From a virus, in the IMG/VR virus record IMGVR_UViG_3300010354_000148, positions 1-46,331 of that record: DNA of 46,331 nucleotides; one strand, given 5' to 3'. This document shows, in pieces, positions 6,819-18,200 of the stretch (positions are counted from its first letter, which is position 1; each line of letters begins with the position of its first letter). Under the pieces are notes generated by a model. That model saw only the letters and a list, made by a program, of their open reading frames with translations. It was not told the DNA's origin and ran no database searches. The translations under genes were made by a program, and so were the position numbers.

Positions 6819-8093
6819 TTAAGCTGAAATATAGTCGTAATCTACTATTAAATCTGACAAAATTGGAGGGGTCTTATCGTCCAACATATTTAAGGTTACT
6901 TCAACCCAAATTTGGGTAGACGCTCCAGGGTTGTTTGTGCTGTAAGTTGCACCATCTTCATATATGACTCTGTATGAAAAGGCATTTGACATCTGGGATC
7001 TTGGAACATTAAAGATGACTGGCTGTACTGTCACGGCACTTATTAGCTTATCACTTGGTGCTTTAAAGTTAAATATTGTTTTACCAGATGTTGCAAATTT
7101 ATCATATCTAATATCTAAATCTGAAAGACCGTATGTATAGACGTATTTGCCAAGCTCTTTAAAATAATTTTCTTGACGCAAAACTATTCTTATTGCAGTC
7201 ATATCTATGTCGGAGAAATAGAAGCAAAGTGGAGGTGAGTTTTCTACCTCGTCAGACCCAACCATAATCCAAGCTCCTGGAGGAACTTTTCCAATAGCCT
7301 GTTGCTCTCCATCGTATAAAGAATTAAAGTTCAAGGGTGTCCAACCATCTGCATCTGTTAGGGTAGGATTTTCCTTATTAGTATATTCAATCGAATATAC
7401 GTTTACTGAATGCATTGGATATGGATTTAGTTTTACGCAATTTGTTTTTAACGATCCAGTAAACTCTGCAGATATCTTGCAGTAGAAGGTAAGTTGTGCT
7501 GCGCCTAATGCATTTGTTTCACTGACTATAGTTCTGCTCCACACTTTAGTTGGATCATCTAAGATTGCATTGTAAACAGGTGTAGTATTTACGATTGCTC
7601 CTGGACTATCTATACCTCCAATATTGTTTTGGACATTAACCTTAAACAAGTCTGATATCACTTGTCCATTTGAAGGATTATAGAATTTTATTTTTGAACT
7701 TGATGCGTTTGCTATCTTAGGGAGAGTAACAACATTGTAATGTGGGTCAATTGAAAGCAATTCTGAAGAACCAATTGAAAATTCAGTTGCAGTAAATCTA
7801 GCATAATCTATTTGGGAATAAGAATAAAGAGAAGTTGTTCCATCATTTACCTCTAGTGCAGAGATTCTATTGGAAAGATCAACGATAGCGTTAGACAACA
7901 TTGCATGGTCTTTTAGGACTCTTTCAAAAGCTTCTTGTAGCTTGGCATCGATTATGTTTGCTTTATTATAAAGGAATAAAAGGTCTTGATAGTTTTCTTC
8001 TATTCTTGAATTATAATCATTGCTATCTACCGGACCTGCGTATTGTGCGTCCCTTTTTTTGGTGTTTATTATCTCTGTCATATTATCTGCCAT
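6819..8093 (-). CDS. Tail-appendage protein, coiled coil plus beta-sandwich modules
   Basis: This 424-aa protein starts with a helical region (about 25-85) and then becomes beta-rich. It shares landmarks with its neighbours: NKENPTLTDADGWTPL near residue 239, a late IRIVL strand, and VYTYGLSDLDIRY. The same order occurs in the 706- and 875-aa proteins upstream. The middle part resembles a galactose-binding (discoidin-like) sandwich, a fold often used to bind glycans; that comparison is by eye. Its start overlaps the 134-aa gene by 11 nt. I infer a tail-fibre or collar-type adhesin subunit assembled on the virion. No enzymatic motif is seen. Confidence 0.75.
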   Translation of the reverse strand: MADNMTEIINTKKRDAQYAGPVDSNDYNSRIEENYQDLLFLYNKANIIDAKLQEAFERVLKDHAMLSNAIVDLSNRISALEVNDGTTSLYSYSQIDYARFTATEFSIGSSELLSIDPHYNVVTLPKIANASSSKIKFYNPSNGQVISDLFKVNVQNNIGGIDSPGAIVNTTPVYNAILDDPTKVWSRTIVSETNALGAAQLTFYCKISAEFTGSLKTNCVKLNPYPMHSVNVYSIEYTNKENPTLTDADGWTPLNFNSLYDGEQQAIGKVPPGAWIMVGSDEVENSPPLCFYFSDIDMTAIRIVLRQENYFKELGKYVYTYGLSDLDIRYDKFATSGKTIFNFKAPSDKLISAVTVQPVIFNVPRSQMSNAFSYRVIYEDGATYSTNNPGASTQIWVEVTLNMLDDKTPPILSDLIVDYDYISA

Positions 8094-8487
8094 TCTCTAT
8101 TCTTGTTACTTTGGTTTCTAGCCTTGCTAAAATTGCTGAAAGTCTATTTGCTTTTGATAAATATAAAGACTGTTCTTCCGGAGTATTTAATTCGTATACG
8201 TCTTGATAAAAAACTCTTATAGGACTCAAGTCATAAAATAAACCATCTTCTGAAATTTCAAGAGAGCTTAAATTATTTAAATTTCCTATGAAATTTTTTT
8301 CAACATCATCTATACTTGTACTTATCGATGTTAATGTATTGTTAATTTTATTAACGTCAATTAGAAAAAAATTCATTTCCCTGTTTTCATCAACGCTATT
8401 TCTATGGCCTCTATATCTTTGTCTGAACCTTTCAAAGAAGGGTTGAGCCACTCTATATTTTGCCTTACTAGGATATGTTTTTGCCAT
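8083..8487 (-). CDS. Small tail-associated coiled-coil protein
   Basis: This 134-aa protein has a very basic start (KTYPSKAKYR, RFRQRYRGHR), then heptad-like helices (VNKINNTLTSISTSIDDVEKN), a short beta region, and a final helix with LSAILARLETKVTRI. It looks like a shortened version of the N-terminal coiled-coil regions of the larger neighbouring proteins and may be a connector or chaperone for them. AAAGGTGAT precedes the ATG and gives a good ribosome binding site. The gene lies 40 nt after the 706-aa gene and overlaps the 424-aa gene. The function is inferred from context only. Confidence 0.65.
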   Translation of the reverse strand: MAKTYPSKAKYRVAQPFFERFRQRYRGHRNSVDENREMNFFLIDVNKINNTLTSISTSIDDVEKNFIGNLNNLSSLEISEDGLFYDLSPIRVFYQDVYELNTPEEQSLYLSKANRLSAILARLETKVTRIENGR

Positions 8488-8516
8488 AATTAATCACCTT
8501 TAAATATAGTAGTAAA

Positions 8517-8522
8517 ATTATA
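8517..8522 (-). promoter_or_regulatory. Possible -10 box upstream of the 134-aa gene
   Basis: The 40-nt gap before the 134-aa gene contains TATAAT on the minus strand, 30 nt upstream of the ATG. A TTAAAC 19 nt further upstream is a poor -35. In DNA this AT-rich the match may be chance. Confidence 0.2.
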
Positions 8523-8527
8523 CTATT

Positions 8528-10648
8528 TTATAAATCCTTATGTTTAAATTTAATTCTTAAAGAATCAACCTTAGGGGAAACAAACGGATTTTCAAATCTA
8601 GAAAAATCTATTCTATACCTTATAGCCTTAGGAGCTGTGGCATTATTGGATATATAAGAAAATCTTGATTGATTCTCAATCTTTGAAGAGGCTATTATTT
8701 CTTTTCTTCCAAATGGATTATCTATAGTAAAATAAAAATTGTCATTCATATTTTTATTTCTAAAATCAAATCTATCAAGATAGAAAAAATAATCAGTAAA
8801 TATAGATCCATAAGTATTTAAATCAATTCCTTCAGTTAAAGAAAAAGATATTTGACCAGAAGAAGCTTTATCATAAGTTACGACTATATCATTTATTCCT
8901 TCAAGGAAATTCCATTCAACACTTTGACTTAATTGCCCTGATGGTAAATCTGCTATTCTAACACCATTTAGATACACCGCTAAATCAAATGTTGATACAG
9001 ATTTTTTGATAGTATTAATAACATTGTTTTCTGAATCGCAAATCATTTTCGTTTTTACATAACCAGAAGATGGAGAATTTATTCCTGGAGAAATAGTTCC
9101 CAATTGCTGATATAGATTGTTGCTCAGTAGCGTATTGTCTATTGCATTGATATCACTATTCCAAGCTTCTATATCTTTATATCTAAATGGAATATTGTTT
9201 AATATATAAAAATGTTTAAATGAATTTGTATTTCCCAATAATACTGGATTAATATATGTTTCATCATTATCTAGCGCAGCTATTCTATGAACTGTTTTAT
9301 TTTCATATATTTTATTATTTGGATTTAAATCATTTATATTTTTTGATGTAGTATCAATAGGAATTAATTCTATTTCTTCATCTTTTGGAATTGATGAAAG
9401 ATTAATTACATTTTTTACAGAGCCATTAAAATTAACAATAGATGTAAACCCAGCATTTTCTGAACCAGCTGGAGAAATTGGAATCCAATTAAAATCAGAA
9501 ATAGTGTTTGCACTTGCATTGTCTTCGGCAATATAATAATTAATAACTCCATCGTTAACAAATTGCTCATTTGCTTCCATTGATACAGAATCAATTACCA
9601 ATTGATCATTGGATTGAACGGGTAATGATATTGGCTTTGAAACTATAGTGCCGTACTTGGATCTAGTAGAAGCTCCTATAATAAGATCTCTAAGACCCAT
9701 TCTATAAACATATGGTAGCTGTGAATTTTTATCGATAAGATCTGGTTCTTTTTTAAAGAAAGTTATTCTTATACTAGAGTAACTCTTTGGCTTTAAAGAA
9801 AAACTAAAAGAACTATAATCTCCAGAAGAAAGTTTAGTCAAAGTATCTTGAGGCGAACCATCTACGGGAGATACTACTAATTGAATGTCTAATGGGCTAG
9901 ACGTTAAAACGTATCCCTCCACCTTTGATATGATTGAAGCATTGGATATTGGCATATCGAAACTCAATGCTACTGGGATTGGAGATGATGTCTTGTGCTC
10001 ATACATCCAATAGGTGTCATTTAGGCCATCAAAAACATTATTGAATGTACTTGAATCAATAGTGTTAGAAACTAGGGTTCCATTTTCATAAAGAGAAATT
10101 GTAGGTCTAGAGTTTATAATATTATCTAAAGAGAATACTGTATATCTATCTGAGTTTTCGGCGCTTAGCATTGCGTATCCGGAAAGGATGTCTACATATG
10201 CTGAACTATAAAAAGTATCTACCTTATCTATATTTGAAAAGTTTTCTGTATAAGAATAAAAGTATCCTTCAGAATTATTATTTGCAAATATTAGATCGTC
10301 TACCTTTGCTTCAAGTGCTTTTCTTTTTGCCTTCAAGTTTTCAATATTTTTATTTAATGAAGTAACAACTTGGAACAATTCTTCGTTGCTATCTAATATA
10401 GTGTCATATAAAACATCTAAATTAAATAAACTATTAACCATAAGCTCATTCAATAAGTCTACGTTTGTTTTTGCTTCCAAATTCAACGCATTGTAATTTA
10501 GCCTTAAAGGAAATCCTGGTTTATTTACAGAAAAATAATCACTAAAAGCCTTTTTTATTTGATGATCTGTTGGTTTGATTCCATTTGAATAATATAATTT
10601 ATATATGTTTTCAAGAAACCTTGTTTTTTGAACCATAGATATGTTCAT
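8528..10648 (-). CDS. Tail-appendage protein, coiled coil plus discoidin-like modules
   Basis: This 706-aa protein begins with about 125 helical residues, including a strong coiled coil at about 90-120 (LNKNIENLKAKRKALEAKVD). A beta-rich body follows. The module from about residue 200 (FNNVFDGLNDTYWMY, then ALSFDMPISNASII, then SSIRITFF and YVYRMGLRDLIIGA) has the strand and motif order of galactose-binding-like sandwiches. A second module holds DFNWIPISPAG near 384. It overlaps the 640-aa gene by 4 nt (ATGA) and shares its plan with the 424-, 640- and 875-aa proteins, implying duplication. I infer an adhesin or fibre subunit; the ligand is unknown. Confidence 0.75.
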   Translation of the reverse strand: MNISMVQKTRFLENIYKLYYSNGIKPTDHQIKKAFSDYFSVNKPGFPLRLNYNALNLEAKTNVDLLNELMVNSLFNLDVLYDTILDSNEELFQVVTSLNKNIENLKAKRKALEAKVDDLIFANNNSEGYFYSYTENFSNIDKVDTFYSSAYVDILSGYAMLSAENSDRYTVFSLDNIINSRPTISLYENGTLVSNTIDSSTFNNVFDGLNDTYWMYEHKTSSPIPVALSFDMPISNASIISKVEGYVLTSSPLDIQLVVSPVDGSPQDTLTKLSSGDYSSFSFSLKPKSYSSIRITFFKKEPDLIDKNSQLPYVYRMGLRDLIIGASTRSKYGTIVSKPISLPVQSNDQLVIDSVSMEANEQFVNDGVINYYIAEDNASANTISDFNWIPISPAGSENAGFTSIVNFNGSVKNVINLSSIPKDEEIELIPIDTTSKNINDLNPNNKIYENKTVHRIAALDNDETYINPVLLGNTNSFKHFYILNNIPFRYKDIEAWNSDINAIDNTLLSNNLYQQLGTISPGINSPSSGYVKTKMICDSENNVINTIKKSVSTFDLAVYLNGVRIADLPSGQLSQSVEWNFLEGINDIVVTYDKASSGQISFSLTEGIDLNTYGSIFTDYFFYLDRFDFRNKNMNDNFYFTIDNPFGRKEIIASSKIENQSRFSYISNNATAPKAIRYRIDFSRFENPFVSPKVDSLRIKFKHKDL

Positions 10649-12567
10649 ATTTGTTTAACCTTTACTGCTAATTTATATGAATAGACTACAGGAACAATGT
10701 TTCCAGTTCCTTTAATCAATTTAATTCTAACACATATATTCTTAACTTGTTGAGGAATATTGTATGCAACTTTATTTATTGTTGTTTTTGGATAATCAAC
10801 ATACTGCACACCTGGTAGTTTAAATTCGTTTCCAACTTTTTGATTTATTGAAAAAACTTCAGGAACGTAAGCATTGCTTGTCTTGTTTGTAGAGTAGCCT
10901 GATTGAACTGGAGAAATCTGTATCCATTGTTTACCAGAATCAAAAGAAATATAACCCTCTATATAAGCGCCAGAGTTAGCTATCTCGTTGTAATTACTGT
11001 CTATATCCAACATTACAGATTCGACAGGTAAATCGTAGTTGTATGGTTTGGATATAATTTCAGCTGAATTTTCATATTGCTCATAAGTCAAAGACACATC
11101 TGAAATTGCTATTGACATTCTTTTAGCTGGCAAAACTTCTCTGTTAACTTTAATTGGAACACTAAATGTTTCTTCTTTTAATTTAGAACCAACATTGCCG
11201 CTAAGAGATTGAACGGTAATGCTAATGTTTTGATTTAAAGATATATCTTTTTTAAAGACATTTGGATTAGTTAATGGTGGTATAATTGCAGCTTTGTTAT
11301 AATTAACTTTATTATACATATCTTTATTTAAAAGTTCTGGATTAAATCTAATGGTTCCATAGAACGGACTGTTGTCTTGATTTTGCAGTTGGTAATTTGT
11401 TGTCCAATAATTATGAAGAATTTCAACATCATTATAATAAGGCTGCTCCATAACAATCCTGCACTGTGAGATTGTTCTTTCTGTAAAGCGAAAAGTTGCT
11501 GAATTAAGTGAGTAATTTTTAACTGATTCTTTAGTTAAATTTTCTACTGACAGTCCTATAAAATATTCTTCTGGAAGAATATCTTCTACTTGTTTAGAAT
11601 CATCTGTAATATATATATGTTTTACTTTTACGATCTTAGATGAATCAAAATTTGGAGTTATTGTAATTGAATTAGCCTTTTGTTTTGATCCGGATTTTAA
11701 AGTAAAATCTAATCTTAATGGATCATTCATATTGTGATTTGACCAATTAACTAAAGAATTTTTTGCTGCGGTTGACAAAGTAGTATCATCAACTATGTAA
11801 CAAAATTCATTTTGATGACGAAATACATTGTCTTTTGGTTCAACAGAAATTGCTTCGTAAACAAAAAATGAAGCTGGATTTAAATCTGCCATATGAACTG
11901 CATTAGAAGTGCTAGGTGGATTTAAAAATTTGTATTCATAATTAATATCAGAAATATTATTTGTTTTTTTTACAGCTAAATTGTTGTCGCCTATAAAACC
12001 ATTAGATGGATTTATAGTTATCTCATTTGGCTGCCATCTTACAGGGTTGTCTTTTATTTTTATTGAAGCAAAGCCGCCAGTAATCATCGGGTTTTGACTG
12101 ACTGGAGTATTTGTCCAATCAATATAATCTCCATTCTCAAATGAATCGCCATTATAAACTATGTCATTTGACGGACTTGAACTATACATCTGAAGTATTT
12201 TAGTTTTAGAAAAAATTCTTTCTGTATACTTTTTTTCGTTTTCTATTTCAGTAGAAAATAAATTAAAAATACTAATTGCTTTTGCATTTAAGAAATCTAA
12301 TTGTTTTGCTGATACGTTAATGTCATCTCTTATTGCATTTATAAATTTGTTCATCTTAGTAGATGATGGCGGCTCTCCAAGAGTAAACAACTCTAATGAA
12401 GCTTGTGGTGAATTTACCTTCTCGTGTATTTCTGTTAGATAGTTATGAAACTCTTGCAGGATGTCTTGTTTGGTAACATATTTTCCTTCAGACTGTTTCT
12501 TAGCAATAGCGGCAATGCTGATCGCTATTTGATCATAAACTAATGTAATTGGAGAAAGTTGTGCCAT
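10645..12567 (-). CDS. Tail-appendage protein, paralogue in fibre block
   Basis: This 640-aa protein has a helical N-terminus (residues 1-125) with ILQEFHNYLTEIHEKV. A beta-rich body contains LRLDFTLKSGSKQKANSITI, ISQCRIVMEQPYY and, near 544, SFDSGKQWIQISPV. The last matches the WxPI strand of the neighbouring proteins. It lies 11 nt after the 875-aa gene stop and overlaps the 706-aa gene by 4 nt. There is no signal peptide, lipobox or catalytic motif. It is probably one subunit of a hetero-oligomeric fibre or baseplate appendage. Assignment rests on context and shared architecture, not on a recognised family. Confidence 0.72.
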   Translation of the reverse strand: MAQLSPITLVYDQIAISIAAIAKKQSEGKYVTKQDILQEFHNYLTEIHEKVNSPQASLELFTLGEPPSSTKMNKFINAIRDDINVSAKQLDFLNAKAISIFNLFSTEIENEKKYTERIFSKTKILQMYSSSPSNDIVYNGDSFENGDYIDWTNTPVSQNPMITGGFASIKIKDNPVRWQPNEITINPSNGFIGDNNLAVKKTNNISDINYEYKFLNPPSTSNAVHMADLNPASFFVYEAISVEPKDNVFRHQNEFCYIVDDTTLSTAAKNSLVNWSNHNMNDPLRLDFTLKSGSKQKANSITITPNFDSSKIVKVKHIYITDDSKQVEDILPEEYFIGLSVENLTKESVKNYSLNSATFRFTERTISQCRIVMEQPYYNDVEILHNYWTTNYQLQNQDNSPFYGTIRFNPELLNKDMYNKVNYNKAAIIPPLTNPNVFKKDISLNQNISITVQSLSGNVGSKLKEETFSVPIKVNREVLPAKRMSIAISDVSLTYEQYENSAEIISKPYNYDLPVESVMLDIDSNYNEIANSGAYIEGYISFDSGKQWIQISPVQSGYSTNKTSNAYVPEVFSINQKVGNEFKLPGVQYVDYPKTTINKVAYNIPQQVKNICVRIKLIKGTGNIVPVVYSYKLAVKVKQI

Positions 12568-12578
12568 ATAGTATCTTC

Positions 12579-15206
12579 TTAATTTGTAGAAATTGTTTTA
12601 GTTAATTTATCGTAATAAGGATCATAATTTTTAGTTTTTGCTTTTAACAGAACTAAATCAGCTGCACCGCTAAATGTGGTGTCTGAAGTATTTTTTCTTA
12701 TTATTAATCTGAATCTAATAGTATCCGCTAAGTAATCATAGAATGCAGTTATATCTCCATCAATTTGTTTATTGAAGATAATATTTTTTCCATTTTGAAT
12801 AAAGTAATACAGGTCAGTGGACTCTGGGAATTCTGGGAACTCTTTAGTTCCAGTATAGTTGGTTAGGTTTATTGCAAAAGAACCGTCCGGCATTTGTAGT
12901 TTTATTGGGCTATAGCCTTGTTGACTGCCAGAAAATATAGTACCAACTAACTTACTGTATATAGCTGTGTTTATATTTCTTGTATCTATATGAGGAATCT
13001 GAGCTAGCTGTATTCTATTTAGCGCATCGGTTCCAGAAAAGGTTTCATTAGAATTGCCAGATCCAGAAGAAGACTTTAATGTTTCATCTAATAAACCAAG
13101 TCTAAAGAAATCTACATAATCAACGTTATATAAAGACAAATCTATTGTATATGAACAAGAATAAATTGAATCTTTTTCAAGTGTACTAATTATAATATTA
13201 TTGCCATTTAATTTATATTGACTTGGATTTACTGTTGTGCCATTTTTAAAAATTTTAATTGTATCTGTCTTGAAAGGAAATCTAGTCTTGCAGGAAAATG
13301 ATTGTTGGTCAAAAAATAGAACTTCTGAATCAATTGTACTGACTCCAGATTCACATACTGGGAGCCAATCATCTTCAATTGAAGGATTTTCTTTGTTTGA
13401 TATTGAAAGCTCATAAGATACTGGATACTTTAAGTCTAATGTTGAATTCAATAAATTAAATTCATTTTGATTTTTAATAACCTTTGCTTTAATAGCTAAA
13501 GGGTAACCATTGAAATTTATTTTCTTACTAACAAAACATGCTTTTGTTTTTTCATTTGGAGTTACTTCGCAGAAATCTATAGACTTAATAGAGAAAGAGT
13601 ATTCATAGGCATTAGCTACTTCTATATTGAGTAATTCTTTGAGGAGTGGTTTTTTCCAAGGCTGCTTGCTTTCAACTCCTGTTTGATCAGAGAATGAAAC
13701 ATTATTAGTATTTTGAACTGGTAAAAATACTGGTTTATTAAAATTAAAGTTTGATCTTACGTTACTGTCTGAATTAATGAAAACTGATTTTTCAAAAATT
13801 TGTCCGTTATCTCCCATTGAGTTAACAAAAATATTCTTAAATAAATCTGATATAAGATTATTGGGTAGCGTGCTAGTTATATCCATGTCAAATTTTTCAT
13901 AAATATAACTACCTTGATAATCCATTGAGGAGAAACCTTTATCAATCACAGGGTATTTATAACTATAATAATTATCTATCTTATTGTATTCATTTTTTGA
14001 TGTTTGATTATAAGAATTATTTTTTAAGAAAAGATTATACGCAAGACTCTGAAGCTTGTCTGTGTTCTTTTGTTTTATTTGTTTAATTATTTTAGCGGTG
14101 TTATATAATCCCTTTGAATTTATCTCAGTTGTTACTGGCATGTTTTCTGTTCTAATATAAGTTGGTTGGTTAAAAATTAATATAACCATCTTAACGGTAC
14201 TCTTAGGAAACATTACTTCTGTTAAACCATTTATTGCTCTTGGAGCAGAAAGCACACCGAATTCTTCTCTAAAAAAGAACTCTGATTCATTGGGGAGTGT
14301 GTCATCATAAGTATCTGAATAATTATTTATATCCCAAAAATCTTTTTCAAAAAGAACAACTTGTAAAAGTTGTAATCCATTACTTAAATTTGGATTGATT
14401 AGAATAGAATCCATTGTTTGTGGTGTGTCAAATGAAATTTCTATTACTGTTTGTGCGCCGTTAATATACTTTGTTGAATAATTTATATATTTAGAATAAT
14501 TAGATAATTTTGAAGTAAGTATTACTGGAGATTTTGCAGTTACGGACCAAGCATCGGCAGTAGAATTGTTTAATACTTTATCAAATCCGGTGTCTGTTGT
14601 TATATAATTATCATAGTTATTAACTATCGAAAATGTACAATCTAATAAATTCTTATTAAATACCTTTTCTCCAATTTTAAATATTCCCAATCTAGTATCA
14701 ATAAAACCATTTCCTAAAGTATCAAAAAATTGTCCATCTCTATCGGTAAGAACAATTGCATTGTTATCTGCAGTGTAGTCATTCATGAAGTTGTCAAATT
14801 TTTCTATATAATTAGAATTAAACAAATCATCTTTTCCAGAAATGTATTCATAATTTTGTATATACAATTCCAGGTTTTCTATATCTTTTTCTATTTTTTC
14901 TATTTCTGAAGAAAAAACATCCTTTATAGAATTGATAAAAAGATTAACTAAATTTGCAGAAGCGTAGTAGTTTCTTATCCTTAGATCGGCGTCTCTAAAT
15001 ATGTCAGTAAAAACTATCTTATTAAGTTCTGCGAATGATGAAAAGGTAGATGGAGAAAATTTAGAATCTGCTTTAAACAAATTTAATCTTGAAACCAAAG
15101 ATTGAATATCTTGTTTGCTTGATTTAATTTCTTTTATCAAAGAACTAACAGAAGCCTGTGAATTATTCGATAAGGTATTCATTATAGTTGGAAGAAATTT
15201 ATTCAT
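12579..15206 (-). CDS. Tail-appendage protein, longest of the paralogous series
   Basis: This 875-aa protein opens with about 140 helical residues, including IEKIEKDIENLELYIQNYEY, then several beta domains. A discoidin-like stretch (VIEISFDTPQTMDSILINP) follows. Near residue 603 SNKENPSIEDDWLPV closely parallels NKENPTLTDADGWTPL in the 424-aa protein. The start overlaps the 2044-aa gene by 8 nt. It is Asn, Ser, Tyr and Lys rich, as is typical of long fibre proteins. No enzymatic signature is visible. I infer a structural or receptor-binding role on the tail. Confidence 0.72.
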   Translation of the reverse strand: MNKFLPTIMNTLSNNSQASVSSLIKEIKSSKQDIQSLVSRLNLFKADSKFSPSTFSSFAELNKIVFTDIFRDADLRIRNYYASANLVNLFINSIKDVFSSEIEKIEKDIENLELYIQNYEYISGKDDLFNSNYIEKFDNFMNDYTADNNAIVLTDRDGQFFDTLGNGFIDTRLGIFKIGEKVFNKNLLDCTFSIVNNYDNYITTDTGFDKVLNNSTADAWSVTAKSPVILTSKLSNYSKYINYSTKYINGAQTVIEISFDTPQTMDSILINPNLSNGLQLLQVVLFEKDFWDINNYSDTYDDTLPNESEFFFREEFGVLSAPRAINGLTEVMFPKSTVKMVILIFNQPTYIRTENMPVTTEINSKGLYNTAKIIKQIKQKNTDKLQSLAYNLFLKNNSYNQTSKNEYNKIDNYYSYKYPVIDKGFSSMDYQGSYIYEKFDMDITSTLPNNLISDLFKNIFVNSMGDNGQIFEKSVFINSDSNVRSNFNFNKPVFLPVQNTNNVSFSDQTGVESKQPWKKPLLKELLNIEVANAYEYSFSIKSIDFCEVTPNEKTKACFVSKKINFNGYPLAIKAKVIKNQNEFNLLNSTLDLKYPVSYELSISNKENPSIEDDWLPVCESGVSTIDSEVLFFDQQSFSCKTRFPFKTDTIKIFKNGTTVNPSQYKLNGNNIIISTLEKDSIYSCSYTIDLSLYNVDYVDFFRLGLLDETLKSSSGSGNSNETFSGTDALNRIQLAQIPHIDTRNINTAIYSKLVGTIFSGSQQGYSPIKLQMPDGSFAINLTNYTGTKEFPEFPESTDLYYFIQNGKNIIFNKQIDGDITAFYDYLADTIRFRLIIRKNTSDTTFSGAADLVLLKAKTKNYDPYYDKLTKTISTN

Positions 15207-18200
15207 AATTTTTTGTTGTCCATGTTATACCGTCTAAATTTTGAATCTCAAAGGAAACACCAGCCGTAATGTTTCTATTAACTATATCATAAATTTCTTC
15301 AATATTAGTAAAATTAGATTTGACTCCGTCTGGTATTCTGATAGCCACATATCCACCCTTTGGATAAGCTCTTGGACTCACTGAATACATATCCCAATAA
15401 GCATGTGTTCCTTCTATCTGAGATAGAGTTGTGTATGAATCTATGTCGGATACAATTCCGCCACCCTTAATTCTTACGTCGTATATATCTACTGACTTTT
15501 GTTCAGGGTTATTGGTAGTATAAATAATTCCTATTGGCAGTGCGATAGGGTCGTACTTATGAGACAGCTTATCGAAGATGCTTGGATCGTAAGTAAAGTG
15601 AATAGGATATGAATTATTATACTCTGTTACTGGTATTTTTATTGTAGTAGATGGTTGTGGATTAAAACCTTCTAACATAATATGAACTGGAGTATTTAAT
15701 ATATTTATTTTTGTTGGCATTAAATAAATGTACAGTGGCTTATTGTTGTCAATCTTATCTTTATTTAAGAATGGATTTAGAGGTATCTCTTCGCCTTCAA
15801 CTTGGTACATCCAAATTGTAGAATCTTTTATAGTATAATCTACTTTTATCAAAGAAGGATCTGATGAAATTATTTGTTCTTCAAATTCTATAATTCCATT
15901 TTCTGCATCTATGTCTTTTATTAAAGAATTAGGAATCTTTGACCAAGTTGCCGATTCACTTGCTCTAATGTAAATGCTCACAGCTGGAACTATTGCTGGA
16001 ACCACAGATTCAACTTCGTCTTCTATCGTCATAGTGTAGTGCAGTATTGGAGTGTGACGAAGCTTAATTCTGTCTGTAGATACTATGATTGGAATTTCAT
16101 TATTTATATCTTTACAATTTTCTACAAAAATTCTAGAAAATTTATTATCTAATATTGCGCTAGATGTATCATATGTGCAATACAGGTATTGATTTACATA
16201 CTTAGATTTCCAATCGGTATAAATATAATCTTTAGTTATTGGAACAATTTTATTAAATGATCCAGCTGTTATTCTTAGTGGCCAAGCTTCCTTGCCACTA
16301 GCAGCGTCTGACATTTCTGCTACTTTTATAGCAGTAGAGTTTTTATATTTTACAGAATAAACAGGTGTAATCATTTTAGGGGAGATGTTAATTGGCTTAA
16401 ATGTGTTTGTGCTTTGTGTGCCAACGTAATCAACCTTATCATTTATATTTCCATCAGCGTCATATGCCATAACTGCAAGATATATATTATTGACACCTCT
16501 TTTTATTATTTCATTATATGAAATAAGTTTTCCTATAAATTCTTGTTCATTCTTATCATAAAATCCATAAAATAATCCTTCATCTTTAAATAGTTTATTA
16601 TTAACAGAAACATATCCGTAATTAATATCAAACTTAAATGAAGGGTCATATAAAGTAATGCTCGCAATTTCGTCTCTTACTTCTCCTGGAGCTGGTATGC
16701 CAACAGGTTTACCGTTTACGTCAGACAAAAGAACTATTCCGTCATTTGCTGTAACTGAATCTAATTTGCCTATTATCCCACCATTAGTTGTGATCAATTG
16801 AAAATCATTAACAATTTTTTCTTCAGATATATAAGTTTTTGAAGCATCATAATACGATGCGGAAGTGGTTAAAGAGACGCTAGTTGTTTGCTTGACTTGA
16901 CTTGTGATATTGTCAGGAATAATTCTGCCATATGTTATAGTGGCTACACTATTTGCGTTGACTGTTTGAGCGTCTGAAGATGACTTTATTTCTAAAATTT
17001 GTACAGAGTTGTCTACATCTATTGATGCACTTGAAACCTTAGTAAAGTCTACAGTTATTCCCTTGTTTGTTATGGTATCTATTGCATTTGGATCTTGGAC
17101 GATTAACTCGTTCACTAAATTGTTTAATGAACTATCATTCACTGCAAGTTGCGGACTAAATGTCTTAGTATACTTTTTGCCTAAATATGTATATTCTATG
17201 CTGTCTAATAAAATATTTTTTCCATTTAAATATGAAAGATTATATTCTTTATTAATTGGAGATAAGGCAGACAGGTTTTCAAAGTTTTCAGTTAAATAGC
17301 CAATAGCATTTATTTTTAATTTTGTTGTTTGAATTTTATTTTTATAAACTATATCTCTTGAGATTTCATCAAAATCTTTTACAACATTGACTACTTCTAT
17401 AAGCTCTGGGTTAGCTTCACTTGGCTGCTCTATGTAAACAAGATCTTCTACCCATTTTGAATTATCGTTATCCCAACCATAAAATTTATTTTCTAAAGTT
17501 GTGTATATTAAATGTTTGTCTAGAGATGTAGTTAAGCTTGATCCATCTTCTCTAGGAGAACTTAACCAAGAAAGATTTGGATCTGGTTTACCATCTTTGT
17601 CAAGCAACCAGAATTGAGCCAACTCTTCTATGGCTGGTTTATTAATACTTGGGAAAGCTTGATGAACTTCGTTGAAATCAAGTATCTGATCTTCAATGAT
17701 ATCATCTGGTCGCTTTGTTGTTGCTGGTGTTGTTACATCTGCAGTTATCGAAAGTATTCCAAATCCTTCAGCTAAGTTTCCGTACTTGCCACCTAACTGT
17801 TTTCCGTTTGTTTGAATACGAACAAACATATATCTACATGTACTAGTAGGCGCATTGATTGGTATTGTTATATTGTTTGCAGAATCTATTGCCGGAGCAT
17901 TTGCTTTATGTACTTTATATGATTTATAAATTAGATTTGATGCAATCTTAGTTGTTCCAACATTGATTGGATTTGAATCAGTATACCCATATCCAACTAT
18001 CTTAACCTTGTTCCACGGAGCTCCTTCAAATTTTACAGTTACATTTCTAACTTTTTCATATTTTTGTGGCTCTGGGATAGCAAAGAATATAAAGTCTTCT
18101 ATTGTTGTAGGAGAAGCACTAACATTTCCTGTAAATGAAATTCTTCTATATGGACTGCCAGAATTGATTTCAGAAGCAGATATTTGTTTAAACACTGCTT

